This document shows positions 13,501 through 22,886 of a DNA stretch of 64,000 bases, piece by piece; within the stretch, counting starts at the first letter, position 1; each line of letters starts with the position of its first letter. The notes under the pieces are model-generated. The model saw only the letters and a list, made by a program, of their open reading frames with translations. It had not been told where the DNA came from and did no database searches. Both the position numbers and the translations under genes were made by a program. Source of the DNA: Macrostomum hystrix (taxonomy: Eukaryota; Platyhelminthes; Macrostomidae); assembly GCA_950097015.1 (NCBI GenBank), contig CATNEN010000024.1, forward strand, positions 2,051,501 through 2,115,500. Reading direction: 5' to 3'.

Positions 13501-16500
13501 GACTAGCCCCGATGCTCTGAAGTGTGATGGATTGCTAGACTAGCCCCGATGCTCTGAAGTGTGATGGATTGCTAGACTAGCCCCGATGCTCTGAAGTGTG
13601 ATGGATTGCTAGACTAGCCCCGATGCTCTGAAGTGTGATGGGTTGCTAGACTAGCCCCGATGCTCTGAAGTGTGATGGAAAGTCTAGTCTTGTACAGTAC
13701 AATTCTTCACACAGACAGTTGAAACGCAGTACTCAGAGCAGATTCGCTACATTGAAACAATCTTCTGCATCTGACTTCTTCCAAATGGATCAAAATTTTG
13801 GTCCAATCAACTTTGGTGTGCTTAATGCTATATGAAGCTAAGAAAAAGAAAAAAATTTTAATGCAGACCCGATACGACAGTCGTTTGTCGGTCCTGCCTT
13901 TCGATCAGGATACGGCCAGTCCCTAAGCAGCAAATTCAAGCTGCTTCGATTTCCGTGGGAATTCCTTCAACCGAGCTACTCCTTCATTCACGGACTTACG
14001 AGATTAAAGCAAAAACAACACTCACTCGCGCTGGGCCAGCTCATTACAAACTGAGCAGGAGGAGTAGGGGGAGGGGCGAATTCCCATCCCCTACTCGAGT
14101 TTGCCGTCAGATTCCCAGCTTCTGGCGGATTAGGCGGCATCACGAATCTCTGGCTAGCCTACTAGTGGGACTGGGAGAGAGAGAGTGGATTAGGTACCGG
14201 CCGTGCTGGAAATCTGGCCATCGGTGGGGGGGGGACTTCGTCTCCTTCCCAAACTCCGCGAGCAGCGCTGTCGTGCACGAGTTTCCTTCCATCCGGGCCT
14301 GGCTCAGAATAAATAAAGTAGATTTTTTATTCGGAAAATTCTGGATAATCTGGCCAATAATGGCAGCTGTCATCGAACTGAACCAACCGAAGATGGTCTT
14401 GAAAGCAACGCTTGAGCGAGATTGGTAAACGACTGAAGCTTGCAAGCAGTTCAATCGGATAAACAGATTCTGTCCAGATCTGTCCTAATTGAATTTTTTC
14501 CCACGTCTTTGTGCCTCCTTTTCTGTGCTTACTACAAACGAGGGAAATGGGAAAACGATTAAGATTGGGGGAGATATAATTGGGGGGAGGTGAATGTGGT
14601 AGCTTGATTAGGCAGCGATCCTCTGTCTACTTTCCTAGAAAGGATTTTCCAGCACACACATGAGAATTGCCGAAATTCTTCAGATAGCGAGCGAGCAACA
14701 ACAGGGAGGAAAATTGAAAGCTTAACAGGCGCGGACATGACTCGCAGATGAGGGTTGCTAAGGACGCTGCTATTTAAATCACCCCCTTTCCCTGACCGGA
14801 ACTAGCTTCCTGTTCTCGAGACGAGGTTAAATGAGGCCCAAGGGACGGCGACGAAAGCTAGGTGGGGAAGCGGGAACGAGTTAAGGGGCCTAGGATCGCT
14901 TGAAGAAGGTTCTTGCATGGCGGCATCCTCACGCACATGTCGGAAGCAACCAGTTCAAACCAGATTTCCAATCCACAATCAAGCGACAATTATAAATCGA
15001 TCATTTGTGGAACGAGAATTCAGAAAGCAGAAATGGAAATTCAGTGTGTCCCTCGGGCGGCTTCGATACTCGTTTCTTATCTATCCATCGATATACCGAT
15101 GGCAGTGAAATTGCTCCCGGCTATGGGGAAAAAAGTGACGGCGCCCGAACGCATTTTCTCCTGACTAGGCTGTTTTCTATCCGCAGCCGCCCAGATCCAT
15201 GGCGTGGTGAAGTTCGTGGAACCGGCTAGTTCCGGTTCTGGTGCTGGCAGACGCTCCAGCAGCTATTTATGGAGGTGAAGGAGGCAGTGGCGGGGCAGGT
15301 GGGGTCCGGGGCCAGCGGAATTCTGTTCTTGGCTAATTGGCCATTCGGCTAGCCGGCTGGGAGACGGGATTTTAAGACAGAGAAGGGATTCTCTCTATCG
15401 GTGATGAGGGGTAGAGGGGATCGTCAATGAAGGAAATTGCTGGGCGAAAAAAACATTTCAAACACATCGAGCGACATTTGGCGTCGAAAATCTTTGTTCG
15501 CCGATTTAAGACGGTCGAGAAAATGACTGGTGGGACTTGAAATGCCATTTAGCGGCTTGATCTAATTTCTCTTAGATGTTTTCCGCGATTTCAAAACACA
15601 AACGGGTGATTTCAGCATAGGAGCATTACCTTGAAGAGGTCCAGGTCGTCCAGGTCCTCGTGGAGGGCCTCACCCTCCCTGCCCTGGCCGTTATCTTCAG
15701 CTGAAATTGAGTGACAGAGCGAATCGAGTCAAGCAATCAATCAGATTCAAGAATAAATAAATAAAGTGTCCTTAGATCGCTAACAGTTCATGAGATTCGC
15801 TATCAGATTAAGCCTCCAAATGCTGCATAACGGATTGGTTCTGGGCTCGCATTTCATTTCAGAAGTGCACATTTGTTATAGGCGTTAGCGCTGTCTGCCT
15901 CTGCCAGCCTGCACTCTTAATCATGCCGTTGGAAAAGTCTTACCCTGCCTGATTTACCCATGAACGATTCTATGACTCCCTCTTTTAACTATTTTTAGAT
16001 TCAGCTTTCAAAATAGTAGATAGAAAAATTACTGGTTGCAGAAGTTTGACGCGAAGCAAGACAAGAAATAACGTTGCTAATCCTATATCAAGATCCCGGA
16101 TCAAAGATGCGGGTTAGCTATGCATGCACGAAAAGGTAATAGAGAACAGCGAAAGGGTGGCAGCAGAGGCTGCGGTAGGCCTCGTCATCACAGTCAAGAT
16201 GTGGCTGAGGGGATGGATGGGCGGGCCCGCAGCATAGGTTAGGGGAACTGCTCAGAGGAGTAGGTGAGAGTAATGCCTGGCTTATGCCTCAGTGAATCCC
16301 AGGTTCATTTTCAGACACGCTCTCTTTCTCACTCTGTCTCGCCGCGTCTCTGAGACTTCACAGACACAGAGAGAAGTCGGGCAAGTCCTTCGAAGTCTTG
16401 AGTCTCACTAATCTTGGCTCGCGCACACTGGAAATTACTGCTGGCGTCGGCTCAAAGCTAAGCTCTAATCCAACTCATTAGCTCTTTAGCCAGCCGGGGA

Positions 16501-19500
16501 AGATGGGAAGGAAATGGGAAAACGCTGCAAATTCAGCAGCACGGCTCAGCCGGTCTCAAACGAGTCAATAATTTCAGATCTACGAGTACAACTGCGTGAT
16601 CATGAAACTCAGCTTGAAAGGAACAATCAAGCAAAGAAATTTCTCCAATACTCATAAAAACTGTTCTGATGCGGAATCGAAAACCCAGGTAAAAGGATAC
16701 GGAGCAAGCGGGCCGAACTCAGCGGATTTAGGGACGTCGCGGATTGGCCAGTTCACTCACTGCCGGAGCGGCCACGCAAGGTGTGCGCCAGGGCCACCAG
16801 AATGCTGCTCTTTCGCCTATGCGGAATCGGATGCACGTGAGGCGGCCCGCGACCGCCGGTCGACTCCGCAGTCGGCACCTTGTCTTCGTCTTCTGGTAGC
16901 GCCTCGATGTCCGGCGCCTGGTCCAGATGGGCGCTCATTGTTGATTTTTGGGAAACCCAATGTATCGGGGCACTGTCTGATAGCTGACTAATAGCAGGTC
17001 TGATTGCAGGCAATTCGATTGCACCGTCTTCTCTCTGTCTCTCTGTATCTGTCCAACCAGCAGCCGGTGGGAGCCGGGGTTATTTATCTGCGCCGATGCA
17101 GTTAGTCGGTTAGCGCTACGCGCGGCTGCGGTCCTCTCTCTGGACGGTCGCTGGTTGGCGAGCGCGCTCTAGCGGAGGTTGGGGAGGCCCCTAGATAGCT
17201 CCCAGTTTGCTCCTCCGGGTCCTCCAACAACCCGCCTCCGCCGCGTCTAACTAGAGAGTTCAGATCCACCGAAACCTTCGGACCTTAAGTGCCCTCCCCA
17301 CCAACCTGTCTCCTGTCCAAAGCTTGTGGGGATCCGACTTTGGGAGGTCGCAGTTCATGCAGAGGATGACTGAGACCTACTGGACCACACATAGCTATCC
17401 TCGGACGTCCACAGAGAATCACTGAAGGAGCTCTCGCTCAATCCCGGGCCCCAGCCGATTCGCCTGCGTGCACACGAGGCCCCGGGGCCAATCATGGCCG
17501 GGCAGGGCTGCAACTGGCCGTCCCCCGGGTCGGTTGTCAAGGAAGAAAGTTTCTGCTTGGCGACGCAACTTTCACTCTTCTCGCTGCTGAAGGACCGGCT
17601 CTCCCGCCGCCGGTCGCCGGTGGCATCTTCAGGTTCCAATTTACTTTCCGTTTCACTCTCCTCCGTCATATCCCATCTCGCTCTCTTCTTCCCTACTCGA
17701 CCTCGATCAGGCGTTCTCTGCTTCCGCATTTCCGTCTCGGTTCTTGCATGTTTTCCTGCTCCGCCCGCTCTGGCAAACACATTATTCTCCCCTACAGGAA
17801 GCCGGACAAGAAGAACAAGGAGCTGCAAGTTTGCTTTCTTTAGCCTGGGATTGGATGAAAATACTGGGCATTGGGTGGGGATGGAATCGGTGATCGTTAA
17901 AGAGTTGGGGTACGGCGACACGAGAGAAGCAAATAAGCAGGGCTGGTAAGCAGTTGTCGCGAAGGCGGAGAAACGGCAGATGAAACTCGCAACCAGTTTG
18001 ATCCGGTCTAAGGCGACGGGGGAAAAGATGCGGGAGCGGGGAGCCCCAGAATCCGCTCGCACCGAAAGCTTCATCAGATGTGGTATGGAATTAGCTGGCT
18101 GTGTCTGGGGTGGGGTGATCGGTGGTTCGCAATCCAGTTTTCTCCCCCAACTGATGCAATTAGACGGCCGGACAACGGGCCCAGGCCTAATTCCGTCAAA
18201 CTTCAGCCAGTCCTCCGCGTCGGAGGATGAGGCTGCACGGAGCAGCGAGATCGAGTTCCTATGAAGGCCTACTCAAGCAAGCTCAAGTGTGCCGAACAGG
18301 CTGGCTAATGGGCCCCCAGTGTAAAATCTCGCGCAGAGAAATGAGCCGCGATTCGATTCAATCACTGGGCCGACTGTTGCAGAAGAATCCGCCTGTCGCG
18401 CTTGACTTGTCAGAAACAGCTAACTGGAGATGGGAGCATTGCGCCAATCCCTGCCTCTAGGACAGGTCCGGGTGGGAGGATTTGGACGAAGGAGATTTCT
18501 CGGGATTTAGGAGGCTTCTGAGCTTATCAAAGGTTCGCTTCATAATCGAATGAGGGGCCGCATCCGGCTTCATCAGAGGAACAGATCTGCTTTTTTGTAT
18601 ACTTCTGCTTGCGGCCAGTGAACAACTGGGAAACGCCTGACACAGTTCGAGATGGTTGGGTAATAGCTGACACAGTTCGAGATGGTTGGGTAATAGCTGA
18701 CACAGTTCGAGATGGTTGGGTAATAGCTGACACAGTTCGAGATGGTTGGGTAATAGCTGACACAGTTCGAGATGGTTGAGTAATAGCTGACACAGTTCGA
18801 GATGGTTGAGTAATAGCTGACACAGTTCGAGATGGTTGAGTAATAGCTGACACAGTTCGAGATGGTTGGGTAATAGCTGACACAGTTCGAGATGGTTGGG
18901 TAATAGCTGACACAGTTCGAGATGGTTGGGTAATAGCTGACACAGTTCGAGATGGTTGAGTAATAGCTGACACAGTTCACTCGACTATGGAATATCGACT
19001 CGACTTTGGTTTTGGCTGCTTTTGAGAGCTCACATCAGAGAGAGAAGGAGGTGGGACGGCAGGGTGGTTGGTACAGGAAGCGGGGGGTTGCGGTTGGCAG
19101 ATAAAGCAGGAGCAGACAGCTCTGACAGAGGAGAGATCATAAAAAATAGGCCCCCCTAGGGAAGGCTCAAAAGCAGAAGAGAAAGAATGGCCAAATTCCC
19201 AACTACAGAACTGCCACCGAGCCGGTTCTATCCGGTTCCAAAATCTTCTTTCCTTCGCTTTCTTCAACAGAAGTGGAATAGGAATTGACACCTGGGGTTG
19301 TCAGGGCCCCGAGATTAGCTTGGGTTGGAGCAAAATGAGAGACTAAGAAATGAGACGTCACCGATAATTTCGCTCGTACATGACAGAGTTCGCCAGCAAA
19401 GACCAGATCAAACTTCCGTTTCAGACCTGTGAGGCCTTGATGATGACAGGCGGGTCTAGTCCCGCTGATACTAGACTTTCCTGTTTGGCTATCAGCCCGT

Positions 19501-20934
19501 TGGAGTTCGCCTCAGCTCAAAATCTAGATCTTACTTTATCATTCACGCCATTCCCTTTAATTCGGCTAGGATGAGGGGGAGATTTATCCCCAAGCCAGCC
19601 CGCGGAGCCTGAATGTAGTAATTAAATGAAGCTTCCTTTCCACACCGGCCCTCTGCTGCGCCTCAGACTGTTGGGAATCGGCAAGTGAATTTCTTCTGGG
19701 GAGAAAAATATAAAGCGGGAAGATGATGAAGAGCGCGGAGGAGGAGGCGGCTGATCTCTCCCAGCGCAGGCCTCGAGGGCCCAGTTTGAGACATGTGGCT
19801 CGCGGCATCCTTTGGAATTGGCTGAGGAAATTGCTGCTCATGCCATGTGTCAGTCGTGAATTTTTCATTCTCGCTCTGGTCCGCGCTACCCCCCCCCACT
19901 CCGCAGGAAAAAATCCGGCTCGAACCGGAACCAGCGGAGTGCCGGGAGTCCCCATCTCCTGCATATCACAGGCACAGCTCCAGCACCAAAGGGGGTGCCT
20001 GTGGTGCTGCTTTCAGATCCTGATTGTCAGTCTACGAATTATTGCTACAGAGAGAAAAAGATGGATTGAGTATTCTGGAGTGGAGCGATATATCTGATGG
20101 GATTGTTGAGCATGACGGCTATGAGGAGGGGATTACTCTCACGCCGCCGCTGCTCCTTCCACCTCGCTGCGGTGCCTGGTGCCTTGACTTTTTGCCAATT
20201 TCTCTGGCTGGTTAGTAGTTAGGTTAGAATTCCTGCCTGACGGGAGAACAAGGCAACACGAGGCGACACGAGGCAAGAGGGAAAAAGTCCCACGGAGACG
20301 CTGAGCTAGTCGATTCCCGTTGCATGCAACAGGCCGGATCTGGGGTGGGTCGAGAGCGACAGGGAGAGGGGAAGAGACGAGGCTGGAATCGAACCTCGCG
20401 CCCCTTAGCCCACGTGGCTTACTGGCTGAATTTTTTGGAGAAAAATCAATTCCAAAGTATATAAGGATTAAAATAAAATTAATAATATTATTGCCTTAGC
20501 TGTCAAATTGCGTTGAGCAGTCTAGTGGTTGCTGAATGATTTCTCCCCAGAGTGGGAGAACTTCCTCATTTTCCTCGCTAAAGACGAAGTGAGTGGGGAG
20601 AGAGAGTGCGGTGGAAGGGGAGCAAGAACTGGTAGGAGGGGATTCATGGGGGTCGTTAGGGAGGCCAGCTGTGGTACAGGGGATCAGGAATGAGTACAAA
20701 TCCCACTAAGGAATATTTCAAATATGCTCGAACAATGTACTCCATAGGAATGCAAAAAGATACGAAACAGCAACTCAAATCACCAGTTGGCATCTCACCG
20801 TAGGTCTTGTCCGGGGCGGACGAGAACGTGATACGGGTCTCCTTCGATTGCGGCTGCTGCTGGGCGACGCCGCCGTCCCCGCCGGCAGATCCTGGCACTC
20901 CGGCCACCACGAAACGACTGTTGTCGCTGGCCAT
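1287..20934 (-). CDS. KCC: K-Cl cotransporter (SLC12A4-7 type), whole gene
   Basis: Electroneutral K+/Cl- symporter of the plasma membrane, used in volume regulation and in setting neuronal chloride. Coding exons (minus strand): 20799-20934 (1a) or 16761-16938 (1b), then 15630-15700, 12652-13092, 10634-11303, 9864-9921, 9381-9499, 8040-8870, 4982-5585 and 1287-1518. All junctions have GT/AG signals and compatible phases, giving 1053 aa (1a) or 1067 aa (1b). Family signatures in order: N-terminal DLDLFKEEY, TM1 [18 protein letters not shown]3 [17 protein letters not shown], the large four-cysteine glycosylated loop (NGT, NQT), [49 protein letters not shown], and the C-terminal [18 protein letters not shown]. 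The loop and TM1 match KCC, not NKCC/NCC. The part between the WWIVHDGG region and the last exon is shorter than in vertebrate KCCs. Introns carry several minisatellites. Confidence 0.95.
1539..1960. repeat. Minisatellite, 30-31-bp unit, about 14 copies
   Basis: Tandem copies containing GAGAGTAACTGAAGGACCAG and a GGGAGACTGCA part, starting about 20 bases upstream (minus-strand sense) of the KCC terminal exon acceptor. It grades directly into the next, related array. Confidence 0.95.
1960..2803. repeat. Minisatellite, 31-bp unit, about 27 copies
   Basis: Tandem copies containing GGGAGTAATTGAAGGACCAG and GTGAAAAGGACA. Because 31 is not a multiple of three, successive copies pass through all frames, yet the minus strand has no stop, giving a spurious 547-aa frame with a 31-aa period. 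Intronic in KCC. Confidence 0.97.
3580..3700. repeat. Dispersed repeat fragment
   Basis: Positions 3658-3690 are identical over 33 bases to 35903-35935, and an 18-base part (GCAGCCAGCGAGGAG core) recurs inverted at 40131-40148. GCTATGG also recurs nearby in all three. This marks an interspersed family; its full boundaries are not resolved. Confidence 0.6.
4213..4238. repeat. Short inverted repeat (hairpin)
   Basis: CCCGCCTAA at 4213-4221 and TTAGGCGGG at 4230-4238 form a perfect 9-bp stem with an 8-base loop inside a KCC intron. No role can be assigned. Confidence 0.6.
4770..4954. mobile_element. TTAA/CAGTAG-type MITE fragment
   Basis: Ends at 4954 with GGTCTCTCTACTG, the inverse of the CAGTAGAAAGACC-type terminus seen at 8980 and 39058. 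It contains GAATATCTAGACGATGCCGA and GATTGGTTGAATATTTT, both with counterparts in the copies near 9.0-9.3 kb and 39.9 kb. The other end is not identified. Confidence 0.5.
4982..5585 (-). CDS. KCC: KCC exon 8 (cytoplasmic C-terminal domain)
   Basis: 604 bp, phase 1 to 2. Starts [19 protein letters not shown], contains [20 protein letters not shown] and [15 protein letters not shown], and ends GRPDPS before the donor GTGAGTTTC. The stretch from about [11 protein letters not shown] to GRPDPS is alanine/glycine-rich and shorter than in vertebrate KCCs; the TWTKDKY segment around a regulatory threonine is not visible. Confidence 0.9.
5741..5828 (+). mobile_element. SINE 3' tail fragment
   Basis: Contains CTTCAGTTCACCCAGCTG, then GGGTACCAGCATTAGCTGGG and AAATTTGGGTAG. 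The same ordered blocks occur in the tail of the tRNA-headed copy at 40303-40503, so this is a 5'-truncated member. Confidence 0.55.
7379..7768. repeat. Minisatellite, 16-bp unit, about 24 copies
   Basis: Core unit CGAGACGTCATATCCT; the left third is more divergent (CACATCCTCAAGAA variants). Each unit carries the palindromes CTCGAG and/or GACGTC. Located in the KCC intron 4.. of the 5586-8039 interval. Confidence 0.95.
8040..8870 (-). CDS. KCC: KCC exon 7 (last TMs and start of C-terminal domain)
   Basis: 831 bp. Begins (G)[14 protein letters not shown] after the acceptor ACTTTTCAG and ends PTAWSSG before GTGAGTCTG. Carries [92 protein letters not shown] and GLGGLEHN, all in family order. 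Confidence 0.95.
8980..9305. mobile_element. piggyBac-like MITE (degenerate flanks)
   Basis: Begins CAGTAGAAAGACC after TTAT and ends GGCATTTCTACTG before CTAA, so the termini are inverted CAGTAGAAA and the flanks resemble eroded TTAA sites. Internal blocks (TTCAAATACCCACTGCC, CATCGTCGAGATATTCA, GATTGGTTGAATATTTT) are shared with related copies in the window. It lies in the KCC intron between exons 7 and 6. Confidence 0.6.
9381..9499 (-). CDS. KCC: KCC exon 6
   Basis: 119 bp, [20 protein letters not shown] through GAGLQSLT; acceptor AAATTCAG, donor GTAAGAAAA. It corresponds to the conserved [20 protein letters not shown] segment. Phase 2 in, phase 1 out. Confidence 0.92.
9864..9921 (-). CDS. 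KCC: KCC exon 5 (58 bp)
   Basis: Small exon found by alignment to the family: with flanking bases it reads [20 protein letters not shown], matching the vertebrate [20 protein letters not shown]. Acceptor ACTGTCAG, donor GTGAGTCGCC; phase 1 in, phase 2 out. Too short to appear as an open frame. Confidence 0.9.
10263..10522. repeat. Pyrimidine-rich tandem repeat
   Basis: About 260 bases composed almost only of C and T, based on a CCTTCCTCTCTCCC-like unit of about 15 bp. It lies about 110 bases from the 3' end of KCC exon 4. On the minus (sense) strand it is purine-rich. Confidence 0.95.
10634..11303 (-). CDS. KCC: KCC exon 4 (TM4-TM7, large extracellular loop)
   Basis: 670 bp, phase 0 to 1, starting [10 protein letters not shown] after the acceptor CCATTTTAG and ending GTC T|GTATCC. 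It contains the KCC-specific loop with four cysteines (CALGN, MWCTKD, LYCQNQ, AACKYF), N-glycosylation sequons NGT and [15 protein letters not shown], and the core [17 protein letters not shown]. Confidence 0.93.
12441..12628. repeat. Minisatellite, 27-bp unit, about 7 copies, at a KCC donor site
   Basis: Unit contains CCCACTGCCCCATCTATCTA plus CCGATCT. It begins about 15 bases beyond the KCC exon 3 donor. Read on the minus strand in the exon frame it stays open, adding 9-aa repeats (VDRWGSGRS) if the intron were retained. Confidence 0.95.
12652..13092 (-). CDS. KCC: KCC exon 3 (TM1-TM3/4)
   Basis: 147 codons, phase 0 to 0, from [16 protein letters not shown] to GAIEIAI. It contains TM1 and the K+-site tyrosine region GGSYFMISR. 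The acceptor follows GCGCCCAG; the donor GTGAGTTCGC lies only about 15 bases from a 27-bp minisatellite. On the other side a 37-bp array begins about 25 bases upstream of the acceptor, so this exon is squeezed between two arrays. Confidence 0.93.
13119..13678. repeat. Minisatellite, 37-bp unit, about 15 copies
   Basis: Very homogeneous; unit contains GATTGCTAGACTAGCCCCGA and TGCTCTGAAGTGTGATG. It starts about 25 bases upstream of the KCC exon 3 acceptor in transcript sense. Confidence 0.97.
13745..13870. mobile_element. Possible MITE remnant
   Basis: Shares ATGGATCAAAATTTT and an A-rich tail with the 8980-9305 element family, but no terminal repeat is visible. The remainder of this KCC intron, 13880-15620, shows no recognisable feature. 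Confidence 0.3.
15630..15700 (-). CDS. KCC: KCC exon 2
   Basis: A 71-bp acidic exon ([22 protein letters not shown] with exon 1a; first residue T with exon 1b). Acceptor CAATTTCAG, donor GTAATG. It matches the conserved N-terminal LF-EEE region just before the KCC membrane domain. It enters in phase 1 and leaves in phase 0. Confidence 0.8.
16761..16938 (-). CDS. KCC: KCC exon 1b (alternative first exon)
   Basis: Starts [20 protein letters not shown], has a basic serine cluster RRKSS (PKA/PKC-like site), and ends ..RGRSG plus one base before the donor GTGAGTGAAC (16751-16760). The phase is 1, identical to exon 1a, so both splice in frame to 15630-15700. It has no RFxV motif. A TATA-like element lies about 145 bases upstream. 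It could in principle be an internal exon, but no acceptor in matching phase was found. Confidence 0.65.
17080..17090 (-). promoter_or_regulatory. TATA-like element for KCC promoter 1b
   Basis: The minus strand reads CAGATAAATAA, 142-152 bases upstream of the exon 1b ATG at 16938, in a GC-rich stretch. The spacing would put a start site near 17050. Confidence 0.4.
18637..18978. repeat. Minisatellite, 30-bp unit, about 11 copies
   Basis: Unit contains CTGACACAGTTCGAGATGGT and TGGGTAATAG; a G/A variant (TTGGG vs TTGAG) forms blocks of two to four units. It lies between KCC exons 1a and 1b. The rest of 17100-20650 is GC-rich intron or promoter DNA with no exon recognised. Confidence 0.97.
20380..20450 (-). 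mobile_element. tRNA-like B-box sequence (weak SINE or tRNA relic)
   Basis: The minus strand carries GGTTCGATTCC (from 20385-20395), a perfect Pol III B box, preceded by CACGTGGGCTAAGGGGCGCG. An A box and acceptor stem are not convincing, so this is more likely a SINE or tRNA relic than a functional tRNA gene. Confidence 0.3.
20799..20934 (-). CDS. KCC: KCC exon 1a (alternative first exon with RFVV motif)
   Basis: Encodes 45 residues plus one base, starting [12 protein letters not shown]; the donor GTGAGATG follows at 20798. RFVV at residues 7-10 fits the RFx[V/I] docking motif for SPAK/OSR1 kinases, which vertebrate KCC2a and KCC3a also carry in an alternative first exon. It ends in phase 1, as exon 1b does, so either can join exon 2. 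A TATAAA lies about 100 bases upstream. No transcript evidence was available. Confidence 0.8.
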
Positions 20935-21030
20935 TTGTCGGTTAAGTTAGTCCAAAGGTTGGATAGCAGTTGATGGCTTCTTGTCAATGTGGATAGAAAA
21001 ACGCTGCCAATTTAGGGTATAACGTTTCGG

Positions 21031-21036
21031 TTTATA
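21031..21036 (-). promoter_or_regulatory. TATA box candidate for KCC promoter 1a
   Basis: On the minus strand this reads TATAAA, about 97 bases upstream of the exon 1a ATG. With the usual spacing, transcription would start near 21000 and give a 5' UTR of roughly 70 nt. Assigned from position and sequence only. Confidence 0.45.
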
Positions 21037-21806
21037 ACGTACTATTCAGTAGAGCTGCCGCTTATGTTGAGACTGCGTGGAGCACGGGGTGGAGAACTGG
21101 TCTCTCTAGCCAATCAGGAATGGCCTTGACGAGGGACTTTACTTGCCTTGTCCTTCAAGGGGGTGGGTGGCTCACTCCCTGGAGTGGCAGTGTCTGTGCT
21201 CAACCTCTTTCTCCCCCTCTCTCTGTCTCTGGCTTCTTCCCCAAACGGTCCAAGTGAGAAAGAGAAACTGGTTCAATCCGGAATAATAAAACAAGTTATC
21301 GAAGAAGTCAACCGCGACTAAAAAAAATAAGAAGACCGGAGGGTGCACCCTCCCCCCGCTGGAATAGATAAGCTGTGGAATGAAGAATAAATATAGCTGA
21401 TTCGCTGAAGCAAATGGAAGCTAATTTAGTGCCTATCGCTGTCTCTGCGTCGACAGAGAATCAATGGATATCGATGGGCTGCTGAATTTGATTTCGCATT
21501 TGTCGTCAGACTGATTCTAGAAACTACAATTGATGATTGCAACGTCCCACTGACGTTAGATAGTAAGATACACCGCGCTCTTAAAACTTCAATGCGAGAC
21601 ACGAACCATTCTGAGCTGTTTTGGGGGCTCATACGTTTGATAAGGCGGCCAGGGACGGCCCAAATTTCTACTTTATCTCCGCCTCAGGTCAATTGAGGCG
21701 CGCGAGTTACGCTGAGGTGGGCGCCAGTGGAGTCCGGGCATGAGGTCAGCTCGTGACATGTCGCTGCCACTGACTACACGTCTGGGGCATTTGCACGCCG
21801 TGCAGA

Positions 21807-22373
21807 CCTCTACCCTGCAACCCACTCTACCGTGCTGTGCACTCTACCCTGCTACCCACTCTACCCTGCAACCCACTCTACCCTGCAACCCACTCTACCG
21901 TGCTGTGCACTCTACCCTGCTACCCACTCTACCCTGCAACCCACTCTACCCTGCAACCCACTCTACCGTGCTGTGCACTCTACCCTGCTACCCACTCTAC
22001 CCTGCAACCCACTCTACCCTGCAACCCACTCTACCCTGCAACCCACTCTACCCTGCAACCCACTCTACCCTGCAACCCACTCTAACCTGCAACCCACTCT
22101 ACCCTGCAACCCACTCTACCCTGCAACCCACTCTACCCTGCAACCCACTCTACCCTGCAACCCACTCTACCCTGCAACCCACTCTACCCTGCAACCCACT
22201 CTACCCTGCAACCCACTCTACCCTGCAACCCACTCTACCCTGCAACCCACTTTACCGTGCTACCCACTCTTCCGTGCTACCTACTCTACAGAGTTATGCA
22301 CTCTACTCTGCTACCCACTCTACCATGATATGCACTCTACCCTGCTATCCACTCTACCTTTCCCACTCTACCT
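21807..22373. repeat. Minisatellite, 17-bp unit, about 33 copies, with 68-bp super-repeat
   Basis: Unit CCCTGCAACCCACTCTA. A variant CCGTGCTGTGCACTCTA recurs at 21830, 21898 and 21966, exactly 68 bp (four units) apart, before the array becomes homogeneous. Open in all three plus-strand frames, which explains the 284-aa frame here. Confidence 0.96.
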
Positions 22374-22886
22374 CTAGTTCTCAGATCTCTGAGATCAATG
22401 GAAATCTCCGACCTTATTTTGTACTTTTCCAAGCACTACTAGCAGACCTGGGTGCAATCTGCTACCAGATGCATTCTATTAAAACAAAATTGCTTCTCAA
22501 TTTGGCAAGCGCACGATTAAAGGTCGCTAGCTATGTGACAATTTTCATGTATGCGCATTGCAAAGCATGGGATCCTATACTCACAGTTGAGTAGCAGATA
22601 CACAATAAGAGAGTAACACAGATGATAGTCAGGTGACCTTGACAAGGCTATTGCTGCAGTTGATTATTATTTGCTCATTTTTTTTACGCGATCGATGCCA
22701 CATAGCGTGATTAATTATAACCCTGTGGAAATTCATCCCCAAGCCTATAAGGTGTTCAAATATATGAACGATAACGTACAAATTTCATTGATTGATAAAC
22801 AAAATCAGCTAGGAACAGTATAATCACATTATTGACTTACTCTTTTGGCTAGCCAGTGGAAAAACATTTCTATACCAATAAAACTT

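Noticed and set aside
20380-20450. Functional tRNA gene
   Set aside because: Only a B box is convincing; no cloverleaf with a 7-bp acceptor stem or clear A box could be formed by eye.
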